From NCBI GenBank assembly GCA_000620945.1, contig KK211198.1:792120-856119 (forward strand): DNA of 64,000 bases, written 5' to 3'. This DNA comes from [Clostridium] viride DSM 6836. Its GTDB lineage: Bacteria > Bacillota > Clostridia > Oscillospirales > Oscillospiraceae. The position numbers were made by a program, and so were the translations under genes. Below, piece after piece: positions 62,272 to 64,000 of the stretch. The notes beneath the pieces were generated by a model. The model did not search any database, had not been told where the DNA came from, and worked only from the letters and a program-made list of their open reading frames with translations. Numbering within the stretch: position 1 is the stretch's first letter; each line of letters starts with the position of its first letter.

Positions 62272-62440
62272 TCTCTATTCTCCGTCAAACATAAATCGAC
62301 AGTTCCTTATACCAGTACTTTCCCCCAAATGCAAGTGAATCTGCGCGAACGATACGTTATTATGCGTGAATAGTACCTTTGCGCCCATTTCTTCCTTCCA
62401 AATTATGTAAAATAGTTTAGTTTTTCTTTGAACTACCTAG

Positions 62441-62469
62441 TTGACATATTCCAAGTTCTGCATTATAAT
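62441..62469 (+). promoter_or_regulatory. Consensus promoter of the riboswitch-controlled gene
   Basis: TTGACA (62441-62446), 17 bp, TATAAT (62464-62469): a full sigma-A consensus. Transcription would start ~62476, just before the riboswitch. Confidence 0.9.
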
Positions 62470-62489
62470 TCGCATCAAGATAGCTCCGA

Positions 62490-62572
62490 TAATAGCAAAC
62501 CTGGTGAAAGCCAGGGACGCAAAGCCACGGGTCTAAGGCAGTATGCTATGATAGCCGGGTTGCCGAAGAGGT
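62490..62572 (+). promoter_or_regulatory. c-di-GMP-I (GEMM-I) riboswitch
   Basis: The core is closed by GCAAACC (62495-62501) with GGGTTGC (62557-62563). Seen in order: GGTGAAAGCC, the signature GGGACGCAAAGCCACGGG, CTAAGGC and the closing CCGGGTTGCCGAAG. These are hallmark elements of the class that binds cyclic di-GMP. It lies in the leader of the copper-amine-oxidase-domain gene. Confidence 0.95.
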
Positions 62573-62588
62573 CACAAGGATTGATTCA

Positions 62589-62618
62589 CTGTGTGCCTAT
62601 TTGGCATGCAGTTTTTTT
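62589..62618 (+). terminator. Expression-platform terminator of the riboswitch
   Basis: CTG-TG-TGCC pairs with GGCA-TG-CAG (2-nt internal loop) and is followed by TTTTTTT. Its left arm begins soon after the aptamer, so c-di-GMP binding probably switches read-through; on or off cannot be told by eye. Confidence 0.7.
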
Positions 62619-62638
62619 ATTGAAAGGAATGGTCAACC

Positions 62639-63694
62639 ATGAAAAAGGTAGCTTCCCTCCTTCTAGCAGTCACTTTGGTCTTCTCCCTATCCGTTCTGTC
62701 CAGCGCAGCGGCGAATACCACCAAGTCAAACTCCAAAGAAACCAACTCTACGCAGCAGAGCAATCCAAAACAGGAATCGAAACCGGAGAAGAAAAACTCT
62801 ACCACCCAGGCCCCCTCGGAGCAGAAATCGAACGGCTCTACCACTTCACCCGAGAAGGGAATCCAAAAAGAATTCCGCGTGGAATTGAATAATATCAAAA
62901 AGGAATTGCAGCAGCAAAAATCTACTTTGTCGCAACAGCAAGAAGCCTTAGAGCTTCAGTACAAGGCCTTGTTGGCTTCCGGGGATACCACAGGAGCGGA
63001 AACTGTTCTTTCGCAAATCAAAGCCATCAATGAGCAGGCCAATGAACTAAAGAATAAAATCAAAGAAACCATCAACGAACGCTTCATGATGGTCAAAACC
63101 ATGTACTCGGAGGAGGAGCTGGCCAAGTTCGAATCGGCCTCCGATGCCATTGCCCAGATGTATGAGGATGCAAAGTCCTTGGACGCAGGTAGTGTCACTG
63201 TGAATAACCACTTGGTAAAGTTCGATGCCCCGCCCTATATTAAGGGAGGTAGCACCTATGTTCCTTTACGAGCCATTTCGGAGCAATTGGGAGCCCAGGT
63301 GTCCTGGAATGCAGAAACCCAAACCGTCACTATCACCAAAGAGGGCACAACCATCGAGCTCAAAGCAAACAGCACCACGGTTATGGTCAATGGAACCCCA
63401 ACGGAACTAAACAGCCCTGCCACCGTCACAAACGGAAGAACCTATCTACCCCTGCGTTTCTTGGCGGAAACTCTGAACTTCGATGTCACTTGGGATGGCG
63501 ATCACGACATCATTGATATCGATGACTCGGAGGATGCAGACGACGCTGCTGATGTGGATGAAGTGGATGATGCAGGCGATGTAGACGACGCCCAAGATAC
63601 CACCACCAACACGAACACCGAAGTTAGCACCAATCCAGCCACCAGCACGAACACCGAAACTAGCACCACTCCAACCACCAGCGATACCCCTTGA
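62639..63694 (+). CDS. Secreted copper-amine-oxidase-N-like (stalk domain) protein
   Basis: 351 aa; ATG after AAAGGAATGG. Signal peptide ~1-25 (VASLLLAVTLVFSLSVLSSA). Then a Ser/Asn/Lys-rich linker, a coiled coil (~80-150: IKKELQQQKSTLSQQQEALE), and two-part Cu_amine_oxidN1 domain (~185-295): VNNHLVKFDAPPYIKGGSTY, VPLRAISEQLG, VTITKEGTTIEL, RTYLPLRFLAETL. The C-terminus is an acidic Asp/Ala stretch followed by Thr/Asn repeats, without an anchor. Such domains are common wall-associated modules of Clostridia; no catalysis is expected. c-di-GMP control suggests a role in attachment or wall change. Confidence 0.88.
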   Translation: MKKVASLLLAVTLVFSLSVLSSAAANTTKSNSKETNSTQQSNPKQESKPEKKNSTTQAPSEQKSNGSTTSPEKGIQKEFRVELNNIKKELQQQKSTLSQQQEALELQYKALLASGDTTGAETVLSQIKAINEQANELKNKIKETINERFMMVKTMYSEEELAKFESASDAIAQMYEDAKSLDAGSVTVNNHLVKFDAPPYIKGGSTYVPLRAISEQLGAQVSWNAETQTVTITKEGTTIELKANSTTVMVNGTPTELNSPATVTNGRTYLPLRFLAETLNFDVTWDGDHDIIDIDDSEDADDAADVDEVDDAGDVDDAQDTTTNTNTEVSTNPATSTNTETSTTPTTSDTP

Positions 63695-63715
63695 TCACCT
63701 TTTGATCCGCCTAAG

Positions 63716-63763
63716 CAACCCGAGGACCTTTTTCTCTTCAAGGTTCCTCGGGTTGTTTGCTTT
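63716..63763 (+). terminator. Terminator of the c-di-GMP-controlled gene
   Basis: CAACCCGAGGACCTT pairs with AAGGTTCCTCGGGTTG around TTTCTCTTC (one bulge), then TTTGCTTT. Confidence 0.85.
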
Positions 63764-63845
63764 GCCATCCCGTATAGTAAGAATTTAGCTTACAGAGATT
63801 AAATTGCAGTTTTTCGCCAACACTAGCATGGAGGTGAATGGAACC

Positions 63846-64000
63846 ATGAAAAAGGAGCAAAAGCTACGAATTGCCTATCGAAAAATTCAGCAACGGTATC
63901 CGCAGTTGAAGGAAGCCAGCGCAAGCTCTCGTCGTCGACATCTATTACATCTTGAAACGTCCATCTTGGATCAAATTCGACGCTTGCAGACCATGCCAAA
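63846..64000 (+). CDS. Unidentified protein, 5' part only
   Basis: ATG 63846 lies ~11 nt after GGAGG and the frame stays open to the window end (51 codons). The start is highly basic and helical (MKKEQKLRIAYRKIQQRYPQ, SSRRRHLLHLETSI). Too little is visible to assign a family. Confidence 0.5.
   Translation, partial: MKKEQKLRIAYRKIQQRYPQLKEASASSRRRHLLHLETSILDQIRRLQTMP

Noticed and set aside
1-64000. CRISPR arrays or rRNA genes
   Set aside because: No regularly spaced repeats with unique spacers and no rRNA signature sequences were seen.

Overview
The window looks like the chromosome of a spore-forming, Gram-positive Clostridia-type Firmicute. Evidence: strong AGGAGG ribosome-binding sites with frequent TTG/GTG starts, a PdaA-type cortex deacetylase fragment, a SigI/RsgI pair, NiaR-controlled NAD synthesis, preQ1-I and c-di-GMP-I riboswitches, a manganese catalase related to spore-coat CotJC, SLH and copper-amine-oxidase-like surface domains, and an LytTR/AgrC-type two-component system. 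I cannot name the species.

Layout. 1-25.8 kb is mostly host core: a pdaA-like gene end, a conserved 55-aa protein, an HD-GYP phosphodiesterase, a LysR regulator, a PAS-GAF-PAS-GGDEF cyclase, a candidate 6S-like RNA, the nadB-nadC-niaR-nadA operon (minus strand), pcrA, mpg, an Sfp-type transferase, murC, a P1-family peptidase, the preQ1-switched queD-queE-folE-queC-queF operon, an M3 oligopeptidase, then a decayed zone (20.6-23.2 kb) holding three frameshifted genes, a rhomboid protease and a nucleotidyltransferase.

25.86-46.73 kb is an integrated element of about 20.9 kb inserted at the 3' end of tRNA-Leu(GAG). A 77-bp direct repeat containing the tRNA 3' end and its terminator bounds it. 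It carries an integrase, a DUF6076-like protein, an excisionase-like protein, a P4/D5-type primase-helicase, and two defence modules: a Gabija-like OLD nuclease plus UvrD helicase pair, and a complete Wadjet JetABCD operon. IS481-like and IS30-like remnants, a broken NERD gene and a duplicated ~110-130 bp repeat surround the Gabija-like pair.

46.7-58.7 kb is accessory-like host DNA: a truncated flavin reductase, an LytTR response regulator and histidine kinase next to a large InlB/BspA-like surface protein and a 44-aa membrane protein, the sigI-rsgI operon, an MFS transporter diverging from a LysR gene, and a TetR-thioesterase pair. 58.7-64 kb has a small membrane protein, Mn catalase, an SLH-DUF2971 fusion without a visible signal peptide, a DUF6514-like protein, and a c-di-GMP-I riboswitch controlling a secreted copper-amine-oxidase-domain protein.

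How the parts relate: the GGDEF and HD-GYP proteins make and degrade c-di-GMP, which the 62.5-kb riboswitch would read to control a wall protein. SigI/RsgI and the LytTR system are further envelope-directed circuits. The tRNA-Leu island is a dual defence cargo carrier: Wadjet is known to act against plasmids and Gabija against phage. All boundaries, motifs and structures were read by eye; family names come from recalled motif knowledge without database searches.
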